From assembly GCA_000504425.1 (NCBI GenBank), contig KI632513.1, positions 787,629-851,628 of the forward strand: a stretch of DNA of 64,000 nucleotides, given 5' to 3'. The notes under the pieces were generated by a model, which ran no database searches, was not told the origin of the DNA, and saw only the letters and a program-made list of their open reading frames with translations. The stretch comes from Rhodopseudomonas palustris JSC-3b (GTDB lineage: Bacteria > Pseudomonadota > Alphaproteobacteria > Rhizobiales > Xanthobacteraceae). The position numbers and the translations under genes are program-made. Below, piece after piece: positions 62,995 to 64,000 of this stretch (the first letter of the stretch is position 1; the number at the start of each line of letters is the position of its first letter).

Positions 62995-63818
62995 GGGCGA
63001 TCTTGGTGGTTGCGCTCAAGGAAATCCAGGAAGGGCTGCGCAATCGCTGGGTGTTGGCCGCGACGTTGCTGCTGGCCGGGTTATCGCTATCGCTGACGCT
63101 GCTCGGCAGCGCGCCGACCGGCCATGTCGGCGCGTCCGCGCTCGACGTCGTGATCGTCAGCCTGTCGAGCCTGACCATCTTTCTGTTGCCGCTAATCGCG
63201 CTGCTGATCTCGCACGACGCCATTGTCGGCGAGATGGAGCGCGGCACGATGATCCTGCTGCTCAGCTATCCCGTGGCGCGATCGCAGGTTGTGCTCGGCA
63301 AATTCTGCGGTCACGTCGCGATCCTCGGCTTTGCGACGCTGGTCGGCTATGGCGCGGCGGCGGCGGCGCTGCTGGCCTCGGGCGCGACCATCCCGCCGCA
63401 GAGCTGGCCGGCATTTTCCGCGATGCTTGGCACCTCGGTGCTGCTTGGGGCGGTGTTCGTTGCGCTCGGCTATGCGGTGTCGAGCCTGGTGCGGCAGCGC
63501 GGCACTGCGGCCGGCATCGCGATCGGCATCTGGCTGTTGCTGGTGCTGGTGTTCGACATGGCGCTGCTTGGCCTGCTGGTGGTCGATCAAGGTCGTTTCA
63601 TCACCGCGGGAGTGCTCGACACGTTGCTGTTGCTGAACCCGACTGATCTCTACCGGCTCAGCAATCTGACCGGCACCAATGTCAGCCAATTCGCCGGCAT
63701 GGCCGGCTTGACGGCATCGGCCGGGCACAGCTTCGGCGTGCTGATCACGGCGATGGTGGCGTGGGTCGCGCTGCCGCTCGGGCTGGCGATCCTTGCGTTC
63801 AGCCGGAGGGAGCTATGA
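62991..63818 (+). CDS. nosY: NosY ABC permease for NosZ maturation
   Basis: A 275-residue membrane protein with about six helices. It includes LVVALKEIQEGLRNRWVLAA, LLISHDAIVGEMERGTMILL and GYAVSSLVRQRGTAAGIAIG, features of the ABC-2-type permeases of nos clusters. A GTG start overlaps the nosF stop. It works with NosF. Confidence 0.95.
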   Translation: MRAILVVALKEIQEGLRNRWVLAATLLLAGLSLSLTLLGSAPTGHVGASALDVVIVSLSSLTIFLLPLIALLISHDAIVGEMERGTMILLLSYPVARSQVVLGKFCGHVAILGFATLVGYGAAAAALLASGATIPPQSWPAFSAMLGTSVLLGAVFVALGYAVSSLVRQRGTAAGIAIGIWLLLVLVFDMALLGLLVVDQGRFITAGVLDTLLLLNPTDLYRLSNLTGTNVSQFAGMAGLTASAGHSFGVLITAMVAWVALPLGLAILAFSRREL

Positions 63819-64000
63819 CACCTGTAATGTTCAGACCCGCGCTGCTAGCCGCGGTCGTGCTCGGCGCCTTGCTCGGCGGCTGCAACGATCGCAATAGCAG
63901 CGCGGCGATGCCGGCGCCGGTGGCGCTCGACGCCAGCGCAATGGGCGTGTTCTGCGGCATGAACCTGATCGAGCATCCAGGCCCGAAGGGCCAGATCATC
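63815..64000 (+). CDS. nosL: NosL copper chaperone lipoprotein (partial)
   Basis: The first 62 residues of NosL, cut by the window end. A lipoprotein signal ends with the lipobox LGGC (Cys 23), so it would be anchored to the membrane. MGVFCGMNLIEHPGPKG contains the Cys-Gly-Met copper-binding motif of NosL. NosL supplies Cu(I) to NosZ via NosDFY. The ATG overlaps the nosY stop by four bases. The rest of the gene, and possibly nosX, lies beyond the window. Confidence 0.95.
   Translation, partial: MTPVMFRPALLAAVVLGALLGGCNDRNSSAAMPAPVALDASAMGVFCGMNLIEHPGPKGQII

Noticed and set aside
1-64000. CRISPR arrays, insertion sequences, prophage or toxin-antitoxin genes
   Set aside because: I saw no regularly spaced repeats, transposase or phage structural genes, or toxin-antitoxin pairs.

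Overview
The window looks like chromosomal DNA of a high-GC alphaproteobacterium of the Rhodopseudomonas/Bradyrhizobium group. This is an inference from several things: strong G/C bias at third codon positions, a RopB/Omp31-type porin, a Tat-exported nosRZDFYL denitrification cluster, many ABC uptake systems for organic acids, and intergenic repeats of the kind common in that group. The sequence starts with a run of 13 G, which may be a contig end. No prophage, insertion sequence, CRISPR array or rRNA operon was seen. There is one tRNA gene (Ser, anticodon UGA).

Layout. 1-4.5 kb: repeats, a small unknown gene, a cobalamin riboswitch with an unclear downstream gene, an SDR oxidoreductase and a methyltransferase. 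4.6-18 kb: the most unusual region. A minus-strand partner-switching operon (STAS protein, RsbW-like kinase, NMT1/THI5-type binding protein, sensor-SpoIIE phosphatase) lies back to back with a plus-strand operon. The plus-strand operon carries an MFS protein, two PaaK-like adenylating enzymes, a LuxE-like acyl-protein synthetase, a LuxC reductase fused to a third PaaK-like domain, and a degenerate RsbW domain fused to a GNAT acetyltransferase. No luciferase (luxAB) or luxD is present. 18-24.3 kb: small regulatory and enzyme genes, including a LuxI-family acyl-homoserine lactone synthase without a LuxR partner, and a pyruvate-kinase-like protein.

24.5-29.2 kb: a complete branched-chain amino acid/organic acid-type ABC importer (livG, F, substrate-binding protein, H, M). 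29.2-37.3 kb: a small membrane protein behind a possible stress promoter, a DUF4407 coiled-coil membrane protein, a DUF47/Pit phosphate pair, a guanidinium exporter preceded by a guanidine-II riboswitch, and prfC. 37.5-44.4 kb: a TPR/beta-barrel, FecR and CHASE2-adenylate cyclase operon, then a porin. 44.6-46.3 kb: a CDF transporter and its TetR regulator with tandem operators. 46.6-47.1 kb: tRNA-Ser and a histidine kinase remnant.

47.6-55.3 kb: a probable carboxylic acid degradation and uptake cluster (PaaK-like ligase, enoyl-CoA hydratase family protein, FAD-linked oxidase, nitrate/sulfonate-type ABC importer), with a convergent DUF1847 gene. 55.4-64 kb: a ferritin-like protein divergent from nosRZDFYL, which encodes nitrous oxide reductase and its maturation system; nosL is cut by the window end. 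The likely picture is a metabolically versatile, facultatively denitrifying soil or water bacterium.
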